Part shown: in pieces, positions 26,042 to 34,967 of the stretch
Layout of the letters: each line of letters opens with the position of its first letter
Numbering within the stretch: position 1 is the first letter of the stretch
Assembly: GCA_050180235.1 (NCBI GenBank)
Contig: JBFXEJ010000005.1
Coordinates: 61,288-125,287 of the forward strand
DNA from: JAABRU01 sp050180235
Lineage (GTDB): Bacteria; Desulfobacterota; Desulfobacteria; Desulfobacterales; Desulfococcaceae
DNA length: 64,000 nucleotides
Direction: 5' to 3'
Made by a program: the position numbers and the translations under genes
The notes under the pieces: generated by a model
Told to the model about the DNA's origin: nothing
Seen by the model: the letters and a program-made list of their open reading frames with translations, nothing else
The model's database searches: none

Positions 26042-27298
26042 TTACGCAGTTTTGGACACTCTCAGATATGCGCCCCAGTAACCCAGTCCCACAAAGCAGG
26101 CTCCGCCCACAATATTGCCTATGGTTACGGGAATCAGATTGTCAATGAGAAAAGCAGTCCAGGTCAGTGTAGTCATATCCAGACCGGCCGGCGCAATGCC
26201 TGCCCACTGATTCAGAAATATCCCGTTGGGAATAAAATACATATTTGCCACGCAATGCTCAAAGCCGATGGCCACGAATCCGGTAATGGGAAAGAATATG
26301 GCAAAGATTTTTCCAATCACCTGACGCGAGGCCAGGGCCATCCATACGGCCAGACACACCAGCCAGTTGCAGCCCACAGCCCGGACAAAGGATTCCATAT
26401 AGCTCAGATGCACTTTGGCATAGGCAACTTTTACAGCGGACTCGCCCAGAGCACCGCCTCCGGTTTTCCATAAACCTGAAAAATAAAAGAGCAGGGCCAT
26501 GAGAAGGGAACCTGCGAAATTGGCCATATACACCACACCCCATTTTGCCAGCATTTTTTCCCAGGTGATTTCTCCGATCATTACACTGGAAATCATGAGA
26601 TTGTTACCGGTAAACAGTTCCGCTCCTGCAATGATGACCAGCATCAGTCCCAGGCTGAAAGCAGCGCCGCTGATGAGTTTCTGCAGTCCGATACCTGTGA
26701 CCGGTGCAAGATCAAAGGTGACAGATGCGGAAAACAGTCCGCCGAATCCGATATAGGCTCCGGCCAGCATTCCCAGAACAAAAAGCGTTACCCAGGGAGA
26801 ATTTGCCTTGGCAACACCCACAGTCTGAGCGACAGTTTCCGCAATACTCACAGGGTTTTTGTCATCCATACTGGGAACCGGAAATTTTCTCATCATTTTT
26901 TCAAAACGTCCAAAATGCTTTTTTTCCTGTGCCACTTTCCGGTTCATGGCCTTATTCACTGTCCGGATGATTTCTTCCGGTGTAAAGGGTTTGGGCAGAA
27001 AATCCATAGCCCCGCGCTTCATGGCTTCGGTAGCCCGGTCTATGGAAGGATAACCGCTGAACATCACCACTGCGGATTCCGGTGTGCGCTTTTCCAGTTC
27101 TGCAACCACATCCAGTCCGTCAAAACCGGGCATTTTCCAGTCACAGAGTATCACATTGAAATTTTTTTCAGAAGCCAGTTTCAGACCCTCTTCAGGTTTG
27201 TCTGTGATTTCAACGTCAAAACCTTCTGCCGCAAAAATCCGCTGACAGGATGTCAGCACGGCGGGATCATCATCAATCACAAGCATTTTTTCAGCCAT
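26042..27298 (-). CDS. Response-regulator receiver domain fused to a formate/nitrite-type (FNT) channel
   Basis: 418 residues. Residues 1-120 form a full receiver domain: LVIDDDPAV, phospho-acceptor Asp53 in VILCDWKMPGFDG, Ser81 in MFSGYP, Lys103 in LPKPF. A linker of about 30 residues leads into an FNT channel (about 150-418) with six hydrophobic segments and the family signatures GAELFTGNNLM (about 225-235), AVGCNWLVCLAVWMA, and GFEHCVANMYFIP with the pore His. FNT proteins are pentameric channels for formate, nitrite or hydrosulfide. The fusion suggests phosphorylation gates or assembles the channel. The kinase and receiver genes at 27860-30231 lie upstream on the same strand. A sequencing join is unlikely because the frame is continuous with normal codon use. 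Confidence 0.93.
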   Translation of the reverse strand: MAEKMLVIDDDPAVLTSCQRIFAAEGFDVEITDKPEEGLKLASEKNFNVILCDWKMPGFDGLDVVAELEKRTPESAVVMFSGYPSIDRATEAMKRGAMDFLPKPFTPEEIIRTVNKAMNRKVAQEKKHFGRFEKMMRKFPVPSMDDKNPVSIAETVAQTVGVAKANSPWVTLFVLGMLAGAYIGFGGLFSASVTFDLAPVTGIGLQKLISGAAFSLGLMLVIIAGAELFTGNNLMISSVMIGEITWEKMLAKWGVVYMANFAGSLLMALLFYFSGLWKTGGGALGESAVKVAYAKVHLSYMESFVRAVGCNWLVCLAVWMALASRQVIGKIFAIFFPITGFVAIGFEHCVANMYFIPNGIFLNQWAGIAPAGLDMTTLTWTAFLIDNLIPVTIGNIVGGACFVGLGYWGAYLRVSKTA

Positions 27299-27724
27299 CG
27301 AATTTCTCCTTTTCAGACTGTCAAATCAACATTTTTTTCTGCTGATGGTTCCTTTCACATTGATATTGCCGCAAGGGCACAAAGAAAGACATCTTTCTGC
27401 ACCCATTCCCGCGCAAAGCGCGGGCATGAGACAACTGCCAACTGCTGCCATAGACAGAAGCAAAGTGCATACCACAGGCTGACAGAAAAATGACTCAGGC
27501 TTAATATATTGAATCATCTGTTTATTTTTAATATGGAACCATACAGGGAAAGAAGATCATCCTAAATATTTGTGTCGGGAATTTTTACAGAATGGAAAAA
27601 AATGTACACAGGGAACAAAAAAAGGACAGATGGTAAGATTCGCCAATAACTGCCTGTTTTAACATTTTATTTAATCAATAGTCACGCAGTTGGACAAAAT
27701 TGCGGAGATTTGTCATATTACTCT

Positions 27725-27859
27725 CTGATGTTACGCCGAATCGTCATACCGGAGAAAGTCGGTATCCGGAACTGTCCGGAATAACCGGATTCCGGTTTTC
27801 ACCGGAATGACTGCATCTGCAACAGCCTGCTGATTTTTTGAAGTGTGGCGTAACATCAG
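27725..27859. mobile_element. Element with CTGATGTTACGCC terminal repeats carrying a family D hairpin
   Basis: Perfect 13-bp inverted repeats CTGATGTTACGCC (27725-27737) and GGCGTAACATCAG (27847-27859) enclose a REP-like family D hairpin (27743-27811). The right end touches the stop codon of the receiver gene. The rest of the 27299-27859 gap is AT-rich with no gene. Confidence 0.7.
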
Positions 27860-28246
27860 TTACTCTTTTTTCTCTGTGAATCTGCACTTGCCTGACAGAG
27901 TATTTTCCACTGCCTGGAGCAGTTCATCCGGGGTGAAGGGCTTGGCAATAAAGCCTTCTGCTCCTCCGGATCTGCCTTTTTCAACGGTTTCCGGTGTCAG
28001 ATAGCCGGTCATCATCAGAATCGGAATGCCGGGCCGGGCCTTTCTGATTTGGGAAATCAGTTGAAACCCGTCCTGACCCGGCATTTTTATATCTGTCAGT
28101 ATCAGATCAAAAGATTCTTCCCGGTTCAGAATTTCCTTTGCCTGTACCGCATTTCCTGCCCTGCGCACGCTTATTCCCTCTGCCTCCAGTATTCTCCGGC
28201 AGCTTTCAATGACAATGGGTTCATCATCAACAATGAGTATTTTCAT
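27860..28246 (-). CDS. Single-domain response regulator
   Basis: 128 residues, receiver domain only: ILIVDDEPIV, phospho-acceptor Asp in LILTDIKMPGQDG, Thr in MMTGYL, Lys in IAKPF. ATG 28246 overlaps the kinase stop by ATGA. With no output domain it would act as a phosphate relay or sink between the kinase and another protein. The receiver of the FNT fusion, 560 bases downstream, is the obvious candidate partner. Confidence 0.93.
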   Translation of the reverse strand: MKILIVDDEPIVIESCRRILEAEGISVRRAGNAVQAKEILNREESFDLILTDIKMPGQDGFQLISQIRKARPGIPILMMTGYLTPETVEKGRSGGAEGFIAKPFTPDELLQAVENTLSGKCRFTEKKE

Positions 28247-30231
28247 GCTTTCTGTTCCCCCGGCTCTGTGTTTCCGGTTGAAAGCGGCAGCCATATGTGA
28301 AAAATACTGCCCTCACCCGGTTTGCTTTTTACGCTTATATGGCCGTTGTGCCGCTCAACAATGCCTGCTGATACAGACAGCCCCAGCCCTGTGCCTTTGC
28401 CGACTTCCTTGGTGGTGAAAAAGGGATCAAAAAGCCTGTCCAGATGTTCCGGAAGAATGCCGGAGCCTGTATCCTCAATGCTGATCTCAACCCCGTCACG
28501 TTCCATATGGGGAGAGCGTTTTGCGCTGAGGGCAATGCTTCCTCCCGGTTCGGTGGCATCCAGCGCATTGATGAGCATGTTCACAATCACACTTTGAAAC
28601 TGGTTGCGATCCAGAGTGAGAAGGGGCAGTTCCTCTTCCCGGTCAAAATGAAGATTCACCCCGCGAATCAAAGCCTGATTTTCCAGCAGATTCGCGCAGT
28701 CTTCCAAAAGCCGGTTCAGGTTGACCTGTTCCGGATCCAGCCGGGTCTGGCGTGAGAAATCAAGCAGGCCCTTGACAATTTTGCGAACCCTTTCTGTCTG
28801 CACTGCAATGGTTTCCAGATCCGTGCGCATGTCCTCCGGCAAATCTTTGCGCCGCAGAATCAGATGGGTGAAAGTCAGCACTGCGGTCAGGGGATTGTTG
28901 ATTTCATGGGCAACCCCTGCGGCCAGCTTGCCCACACTGGCCTGCTTTTCCGACTGAATCAGGCATTTCTCACTTTCCTCAATATGCCGCTGTTCTCTTT
29001 CTTTAAGGGCTTCAGCCATTTTCAGGAAATTTTTCTGCAGCAGCCCCATATCGCTTTTGAAAATCGGGCCGACCTCCGGGGAAAAATTGCCTTTTGATAT
29101 TTCTATGCTGGCATTGATCAGCCGGTTGACCGGCTGCATAATCCGGGAGGCCAGAAACCATCCCAGAAAAACAGACAGCAGCACACCTGCTGCGGTAATG
29201 CCGGTAAAGACCAGAAGCGCCCTGCGCCGGACATCGGAATAGGTGGCTTCCAGCACGCCCACATAAAGCATTCCCACATTCCTGTCAAAAATATCCGCAA
29301 TGGGTTCATAGGCCGTAATATACCAGTCATTGACCACAAATGCCCGGTCAGTCCATTTTTTTCCTTCTGTCAGAACCCTCTGGGCAACCTCATCTGAGGC
29401 ATAGGTTCCCACTGCCCTGTGTCCGTCTTCTTTCAGCACATTGGTGGATATTCTGAGATTTTTAAAGAAAACAGTCGCTGTTCCCAGATGCCGGCCCTTG
29501 TACACTTCATTTTTAAACACAGTATCACCGATCTTGTCCACAATGCTCTCATCACGGCTGAGCAGCACCCCGCCATAGATCACGCCCGCTGGAATGCCGT
29601 CTGCCATAACCGGCACGGCTGCGGCAATGGCAAGTCCTGCGGTTTCTTCCTTTAAAGATGTTTTTGCAGAGGGGGATAGCATGGGTCGGATGGCCGCTCT
29701 ATGCGCCAGTTCCGGATTTTCCGCGTGAAGAACCTCTCTGTCAAGCACCACGGTTCCGGAAACTGCCTCCTTACGCTGTAGGGCAAGTTCTGCCACAGGA
29801 TTTCTTCCTGACAGAATTTGTCCTGGCCGGGCGCATTCTCCCAGACGGCACAGAATCCGGTTTTCCGGCAGCATAATCCCTGCAAAATCAAGTTTTGCAG
29901 CTCCGGCTGTCTGTGTCAGCAGAGACAGAAGAAAGTCTCTGTTTTCCCCCTCCAGGGCAGTCCGCAGATCTGACGAAATTCCGGCAATTTCCAGACAAAG
30001 CCGGATCTCGTTAACCCGGTCGTCATAAATGACTCCGGCCACATTCAGATCCTGGCGCACCCGGTTGTTGATTTCATGCAGAACAGACTGATAGAGCATC
30101 TGCGCTCCCACCAGCAGAGATACGATTCCCACCAGCAGAGACACAGTGATAAAACTGACAATGAGTTTGGAACGGGTAGAGAACAGAACTTTTGCAGGGG
30201 ATGATTTCATATGAAAAAAATTGATGGTCAC
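28243..30231 (-). CDS. Membrane sensor histidine kinase with periplasmic Cache-type sensor
   Basis: About 655-662 residues. A first membrane helix (KLIVSFITVSLLVGIVSLLVG) is followed by about 280 residues of extracytoplasmic sensor resembling a double-Cache domain (GVIYDDRVNEIRLCLE, FVVNDWYITAYEPIAD, NVGMLYVGV). A second helix (ALLVFTGITAAGVLLSVFLGWF), HAMP, HisKA with His in GVAHEINNPLTAV (about 440) and HATPase (NMLINALDA, DTGSGILPE, GTGLGLSVSAG) follow. Start is GTG 30231 or ATG 30210; neither has a strong Shine-Dalgarno. It overlaps the receiver gene by ATGA, so both are one operon. Confidence 0.93.
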   Translation of the reverse strand: MTINFFHMKSSPAKVLFSTRSKLIVSFITVSLLVGIVSLLVGAQMLYQSVLHEINNRVRQDLNVAGVIYDDRVNEIRLCLEIAGISSDLRTALEGENRDFLLSLLTQTAGAAKLDFAGIMLPENRILCRLGECARPGQILSGRNPVAELALQRKEAVSGTVVLDREVLHAENPELAHRAAIRPMLSPSAKTSLKEETAGLAIAAAVPVMADGIPAGVIYGGVLLSRDESIVDKIGDTVFKNEVYKGRHLGTATVFFKNLRISTNVLKEDGHRAVGTYASDEVAQRVLTEGKKWTDRAFVVNDWYITAYEPIADIFDRNVGMLYVGVLEATYSDVRRRALLVFTGITAAGVLLSVFLGWFLASRIMQPVNRLINASIEISKGNFSPEVGPIFKSDMGLLQKNFLKMAEALKEREQRHIEESEKCLIQSEKQASVGKLAAGVAHEINNPLTAVLTFTHLILRRKDLPEDMRTDLETIAVQTERVRKIVKGLLDFSRQTRLDPEQVNLNRLLEDCANLLENQALIRGVNLHFDREEELPLLTLDRNQFQSVIVNMLINALDATEPGGSIALSAKRSPHMERDGVEISIEDTGSGILPEHLDRLFDPFFTTKEVGKGTGLGLSVSAGIVERHNGHISVKSKPGEGSIFHIWLPLSTGNTEPGEQKA

Positions 30232-30890
30232 TGCCTGATAATCTATAGTTTTTAAGAAAAAATTTTCTCACTTAACCACTAACGGCTTTCAAAACCCTTA
30301 GGCTTTTTGGACAAACATTTTCTTAAACTCTACAGTTTTTTTCTTTTGGGCAAATTGAATTTATGATATTTCTATGACACTGTTGAGAATAATGCAAGAA
30401 AAATATAATACCGGGAACGGGAAAAATTTTTTCAGATTTTCATGGCAGGAGGCCAGACACTTTTTTTCCGTTCAGATCTGTCTTTTCTGAGAAATTTCAG
30501 TTTTAGCCGGAAATCCTTTTGGGGCATCAGAATTATTTTTAAAAATTCAAATATGTTATAAATAAATTTTTCTGAAAGCGGATGATTTTTCTGCGCAGGA
30601 CTGGCTCCCGGTTTATGTTTTTTATGCCTTGTCTATTGACACAGAAGAAAAAAAAAATTATTAGTTAATATTTTAACATATGCTTTCCGGGCATCCTGTA
30701 TTACAATGTAAAAAGCAGGGATGGACAGGATTCCGTTTATATAATATCAGAATCCTTTGAAATTTGGCATCGGAAAGATCAGTTCCTGCCAATGCGGATG
30801 GGAACCTGATTTTTGGAACTCATTATATTTTTGGATAAAACTGTTTTTTTATCATTACATTTATTTTACTTGATAAGGAGAATAATCAGC
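30232..30890. other. AT-rich intergenic region between divergent genes
   Basis: About 660 bases holding the promoters of the kinase (minus) and of the Rho-N-like gene (plus). Long A/T tracts; no gene, repeat family or riboswitch recognised. Confidence 0.5.
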
Positions 30891-31214
30891 ATGGGCAGCA
30901 AGAAAAAAGAGGAAAAAGAGAAACCTTTGGAAAAAATGACCATCAAGGAAGTGCGGGAAATTGCAAAGGGAATTGATGGTGTTGTGGGTGCTTCCGGCAT
31001 GAACAAGGATGAACTGCTTACCATCATCCGCAAAGCACGAGGCATAGCGGAACCTGTGAAGAAATCCAGTTCCACAGTCCGGGATATGAAAAAGAAAATC
31101 AGGGAACTGAAGACAAAATGGGCTGAGGTTCTGGAAGCCGGTGATCAGAAAATGGCTGCCATCTGGCGTGAACGGATTATCCGTCTCAAGAAAAAAACCA
31201 GAAGACTGGCCTAG
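30891..31214 (+). CDS. Rho N-terminal/SAP-like helical protein
   Basis: 107 residues from ATG 30891, preceded by AAGGAG 11 bases upstream; an in-frame upstream extension is non-coding in character. The N-terminus is Lys/Glu-rich. MTIKEVREIAKGIDGVVGASGMNKDELLTIIRKARG matches the Rho-N (LEM/SAP-like) fold, which binds nucleic acid or protein. A basic coiled-coil tail follows (DMKKKIRELKTKWAEVLE). It is followed by a strong terminator. Function unknown. Confidence 0.8.
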   Translation: MGSKKKEEKEKPLEKMTIKEVREIAKGIDGVVGASGMNKDELLTIIRKARGIAEPVKKSSSTVRDMKKKIRELKTKWAEVLEAGDQKMAAIWRERIIRLKKKTRRLA

Positions 31215-31256
31215 TGCATGACCAATTTAGATTTTATGATCTGAAGTGTGCGGAAA

Positions 31257-31287
31257 AACCGGATTTTTCCAAAAAATCCGGTTTTTG
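31257..31287 (+). terminator. Rho-independent terminator after the Rho-N-like gene
   Basis: Stem ACCGGATTTTT / AAAAATCCGGT with a very short loop, followed by TTTTT; 43 bases after the stop codon. The same hairpin sequence occurs at 63831. Confidence 0.85.
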
Positions 31288-31350
31288 CAGCGTACAGATT
31301 CAGGGCAGACAGCGTACCGGTTTTTTTGTCAATTTTGATTTTGCAGGTTT

Positions 31351-31492
31351 TAAGGCGATTTCCATGAAAAAATGTACCATCATTGCAGGGTGGGCACGGC
31401 TTTTTGTGCCCGCCGTTTCAGCAGGACGGCGGGCACAAAAAGCCGTGCCCGCCCTACGAAAAACGGTATAATCATTAATGTAAATCACCTAA
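31351..31492. mobile_element. MITE family E1, copy 3
   Basis: TAA-flanked element with ends GGCGATTTCC / AAATCACC and the same GGGTGGGCACGGC hairpin core. Lies between the terminator and the HAD gene. Confidence 0.8.
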
Positions 31493-31619
31493 CCGTAAAG
31501 GGCGCAAAGTCTCTGTATTCAAAGATTGAATTTTGGCAGGGCACTGCGGCCCAGGAACAGGATTAAAACCCGAAACAGAAAATTTTAAGGATCAGGGGGA
31601 CTGCCTTCTGACAGGTGAA

Positions 31620-32189
31620 ATGATCAATCCTGCATCTCTTGCATTTGATATTGACGGCGTGGTTGCGGATACCATGAATCTTTTTCTGGATATTGTCCGC
31701 GAAGATCATGGTATCCATGACGTGCAATATGAACATATTACCCGTTATATGCTGGAGGAATGTCTGGATATTCATCCGGACATCATCTCAGACGTTATTG
31801 CCAAACTGCTTGACGGAAGCAGGGATGCGGGGCTCAAACCCATTGCCGGGGCCAGGCGTGTCCTGACCCGGCTGGGAAAAGAATATGCTCCGGTGCGTTT
31901 TGTGACAGCACGTCCAAATCCCGGCCCAATCAGCGAGTGGATGCAGAATCTGCTGCAGATTGATCCGGCCCGCATTGACATTGTCGCGACAGGTTCCTTT
32001 GAGGCCAAAACCGAAGTTCTGCGGGAAAAAGGCGTATCCCATTTTGTGGAAGACCGGCTGGAAACCTGTTTTCTCCTCAAAGAGGAAGGAATCACGCCCC
32101 TTGTGTTCCGGCAGCCATGGAACCGGGTGCCCCATCCTTTCACAGAGGTGGGAACCTGGCAGGAACTTGAAAACCTGATCGCATTCTGA
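31620..32189 (+). CDS. HAD-superfamily hydrolase
   Basis: 189 residues from ATG 31620. The catalytic motif FDIDGVVADT (Asp9, Asp11) starts the protein; RFVTARPN is motif II and FVEDRLETCFLLKEEG holds the metal-binding acidic motif near the end. The fold resembles 5'-nucleotidase/phosphatase HADs that act on nucleotides or small phosphoesters. Substrate unknown. Longer in-frame readings start within repeats and are unlikely. Confidence 0.85.
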   Translation: MINPASLAFDIDGVVADTMNLFLDIVREDHGIHDVQYEHITRYMLEECLDIHPDIISDVIAKLLDGSRDAGLKPIAGARRVLTRLGKEYAPVRFVTARPNPGPISEWMQNLLQIDPARIDIVATGSFEAKTEVLREKGVSHFVEDRLETCFLLKEEGITPLVFRQPWNRVPHPFTEVGTWQELENLIAF

Positions 32190-32206
32190 AAAGTCCGGAA
32201 AATGTG

Positions 32207-32414
32207 ATACCAATTCGCCATTGGTTTTATATAATACACAATGCAAATCCGGAGGAGTGCAAAAATTGAGCGGAGCGGTTTTTTGCATCCGGAGGAGTGC
32301 AAAAATTAAGCGGAGCGGTTTTTTGCATCCGGAGTAATGCAGAAATTAAGCAGAGCGGTTTTTTGCACACGCAGATCGGCCCGTGACAGTATTAAGTCAA
32401 TGGAGAATCGGTAT
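32207..32414. mobile_element. MITE family B, copy 3, with internal tandem triplication
   Basis: Ends GATACCAATTCGCCATTGG and TCAATGGAGAATCGGTAT. Where other copies have one core, this one has three tandem units of about 40-45 bp, each starting CCGGAG and carrying the TGCAAAAA...TTTTTTGCA hairpin. Confidence 0.75.
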
Positions 32415-32535
32415 GAAGCATTATCCAAAAGCTCTGCCATTATATTTTCCGGAGTGCAGAATGGAAAGAGCGGCAGTTTTTGCATTTTCCGAAGTGCCGG
32501 GCAGAAAGCTTGGCTGAAAAACTCTGCTGTTACTT

Positions 32536-32637
32536 TAAGGTGATTTCCAGAAAAGAATATACCGCCAAGGTATCAAAAGCTTCCGGCTTTTGACATGTGC
32601 CTGTGAACCGGGATATTTATTTTCATAAATCACCTAA
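32536..32637. mobile_element. MITE family E2, copy 1
   Basis: About 100-bp element with ends GGTGATTTCC / AAATCACC, flanked by TAA on both sides, and a core different from E1 (AGAATATACC, GTATCAAAAGCTTCCGGC). The same core in reverse orientation lies at 38845-38951. It is 149 bases upstream of hslV; the surrounding 32415-32785 has no gene. Confidence 0.75.
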
Positions 32638-32785
32638 GCAGATTCAGCAGTGCCGAACGGAAAGAGTGGCAGTTTTTTTGGCAAATCATCACAAAGTCCC
32701 AAACTTTCCGTTCGGGACTTCCCGTCTAAATTTAATGGCGCCGGAATCAGAAAACAGATACACAACTCACAGAAAAAGAGAGCAA

Positions 32786-33325
32786 ATGGAAGAAACATTT
32801 CACGGAACAACCATACTGGCGGTACGGAACAACGGCAGGCTCTGTGTCGCAGGTGACGGACAGGTTACGCTGGGCCAGAACGTGGTGAAGCACAAAGCCG
32901 TAAAAGTGCGCAGAATTTATCATGACCGGATCATCGTGGGTTTTGCCGGAGCCACTGCGGACGCACTCAATCTTACAGAACGTCTGGAGGGAAAACTGGA
33001 GCAGTATAACGGAAATCTGACCCGGAGTGCTGTGGAACTGGCCAGGGAATGGCGCACGGACAAATATCTGCGCCGTCTGGAGGCCATGATGATTGCTGCG
33101 GACGAAACCCGCATGTACCTGATCTCCGGCAACGGGGATGTGATTGAACCGGACGAGGGGATTGTTGCCATCGGTTCGGGCGGAGTGGCAGCCCAGGCTG
33201 CGGCTGCGGCTTTGCTGCGGCATACCAGTATGGATGTCCGGGCCATTGCAGAAGAAGCCATGAAAATTGCAGCCTCTCTTTGCATTTATACCAACAACAT
33301 TGTGACCTTTGAGGAACTGGGTTAG
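32786..33325 (+). CDS. hslV: ATP-dependent protease subunit HslV (peptidase)
   Basis: 179 residues from ATG 32786 (GAGAG upstream). Proteolytic subunit of the HslUV (ClpYQ) complex in the cytoplasm. The mature N-terminal Thr lies in HGTTILAVRNNG after a seven-residue leader (MEETFHG) that must be removed. Typical segments AGDGQVTLGQ, VGFAGATADA, AIGSGG are present. Three bases separate it from hslU. Confidence 0.97.
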   Translation: MEETFHGTTILAVRNNGRLCVAGDGQVTLGQNVVKHKAVKVRRIYHDRIIVGFAGATADALNLTERLEGKLEQYNGNLTRSAVELAREWRTDKYLRRLEAMMIAADETRMYLISGNGDVIEPDEGIVAIGSGGVAAQAAAAALLRHTSMDVRAIAEEAMKIAASLCIYTNNIVTFEELG

Positions 33326-33328
33326 ATT

Positions 33329-34696
33329 ATGAGTGAAATGAAACCGTCTGAAATTGTGGCGGAACTTGACAAATATATAGTCGGCCAGCACAAGGCGAAA
33401 AAATCTGTTGCCATTGCCCTGCGAAACCGCTGGCGCAGGCAGCAGGTGGATCCTGATCTCAAAGATGAGATTGCTCCCAAGAACATTATCCTTATCGGCC
33501 CGACCGGAGTGGGAAAAACAGAAATTGCCCGGAGACTGTCCCGCATGACAGATTCTCCCTTTAACAAAGTGGAGGCATCCAAATACACAGAGGTCGGTTA
33601 TGTGGGCCGTGATGTGGAATCAATGGTCAGAGACCTGGTGGAGATGACGGTCAACATGCTGAAATCGCGGGAGCAGGAAGCGGTTCAGGACAAGGCCGAA
33701 CAGATTGCCGAAGAACGCATTCTGGATCTGCTGCTGCCCAAGTCAGGGGAGCAAAGCGGTCATGACACCGGGGGGCCGGCTGCTGTTGAAATCATCACTC
33801 CGGGACGGGAAACGCCATCTTCCACAAGGGAAAAACTCCGTTCCATGCTCCGCAAGGGGAAACTGGATGAGCGGTATATTGATTTGGAAGTGGCAGACCG
33901 CTCCATGCCCACTGTGGAGATTTTTTCCAATGTGGGTATGGAGGAAATGGGTATCAATTTCAAGGATATGTTCAACAATATCATGCCCAGGAACACCAAA
34001 CGCCGGAAAATGAAAGTCTCCGAGGCCAGAACCATACTGGTTCAGGAAGAGGCTCAGAATCTGGTGGATATGGACAAGGTGGTAGGCCAGGCCATTGAAA
34101 AGGTGGAGCAGTCCGGCATTATTTTTCTGGATGAAATTGACAAGATCGCGGGCAAGGAAAGCGGACACGGGCCGGATGTGTCCCGCGGGGGAGTGCAGCG
34201 GGATCTGCTGCCTCTGGTGGAAGGAACCACGGTCGCTACCAAATACGGTTTTGTCAAAACCGATCATATTCTTTTCATTGCTTCCGGCGCGTTTCACGTT
34301 TCCAAACCTTCGGATCTGATTCCGGAACTGCAGGGACGTTTTCCCATCCGTGTGGAACTGGATTCCCTGAGCCGGAAAGACTTTGTCCGCATTCTGACCG
34401 AACCCCGGAACGCGCTGCTGCTACAGTACACAGCCTTGCTGCGGACAGAAGGCATTGATCTGGTGTTTGAAGACAGTGCAGTGGAGCAGATTGCCACCGA
34501 CGCGGAGGAAGTGAACAATATGACCGAAAATATCGGCGCACGGAGACTGCACACCATCATGGAATGCCTGCTGGAGGATTTTCTGTACAAAGCCCCGGAT
34601 TTGGATGAAAAAAAGGTGGTGATTGACAGGGAATATGTGCAGAAAAAACTCAGTGCCATCAAATCCAGTGAGGATTTGAGCAGGTATATTCTCTAG
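33329..34696 (+). CDS. hslU: ATP-dependent protease ATPase subunit HslU
   Basis: AAA+ unfoldase feeding HslV. 455 residues, the usual length. Walker A GPTGVGKTE (about 52-60), Walker B IIFLDEIDKIA, sensor region and the C-terminal SRYIL tail that inserts into HslV pockets. The I-domain (about 110-240) is complete. In related genomes argB often follows; here the island 34.8-41.4 kb intervenes. Confidence 0.98.
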   Translation: MSEMKPSEIVAELDKYIVGQHKAKKSVAIALRNRWRRQQVDPDLKDEIAPKNIILIGPTGVGKTEIARRLSRMTDSPFNKVEASKYTEVGYVGRDVESMVRDLVEMTVNMLKSREQEAVQDKAEQIAEERILDLLLPKSGEQSGHDTGGPAAVEIITPGRETPSSTREKLRSMLRKGKLDERYIDLEVADRSMPTVEIFSNVGMEEMGINFKDMFNNIMPRNTKRRKMKVSEARTILVQEEAQNLVDMDKVVGQAIEKVEQSGIIFLDEIDKIAGKESGHGPDVSRGGVQRDLLPLVEGTTVATKYGFVKTDHILFIASGAFHVSKPSDLIPELQGRFPIRVELDSLSRKDFVRILTEPRNALLLQYTALLRTEGIDLVFEDSAVEQIATDAEEVNNMTENIGARRLHTIMECLLEDFLYKAPDLDEKKVVIDREYVQKKLSAIKSSEDLSRYIL

Positions 34697-34809
34697 GGAT
34701 TGGGGAATGGAATTCAGGGATTGGGGGAGTGTATTTCCCCCTGTTCCCTTTTTGCATTGTCCGGCATATCTGATCCAAAAACAACGGACTTGGTTTGGAT
34801 CGTGGGGTT

Positions 34810-34903
34810 TTGTCTAAATACAGACAACCGGATTTGGTTTACATTTTGTCTGTATATAGACAATATTGTCTAAATGTATATATATTTGTCTAAATACAGA
34901 CAA
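34810..34903. promoter_or_regulatory. Three TTGTCT-N6-AGACAA palindromes (candidate operators)
   Basis: 18-bp palindromes with identical outer arms TTGTCT and AGACAA at 34810-34827, 34846-34863 and 34886-34903, spaced 36 and 40 bases, plus a lone half site at 34866. They stand between hslU and the first cassette and could be operator sites for a dimeric repressor. No regulator gene was matched to them. Confidence 0.6.
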
Positions 34904-34967
34904 TTATTTTTTGCGGATAGGCGGAAACCGTATAATCACTGGTTATGTGTTTGAAATTAAATTTAAA

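Noticed and set aside
34866..34967. TTG 34866 as start of the HEPN gene
   Set aside because: It lies outside the cassette boundary and inside the palindrome cluster; ATG 34968 follows the boundary.
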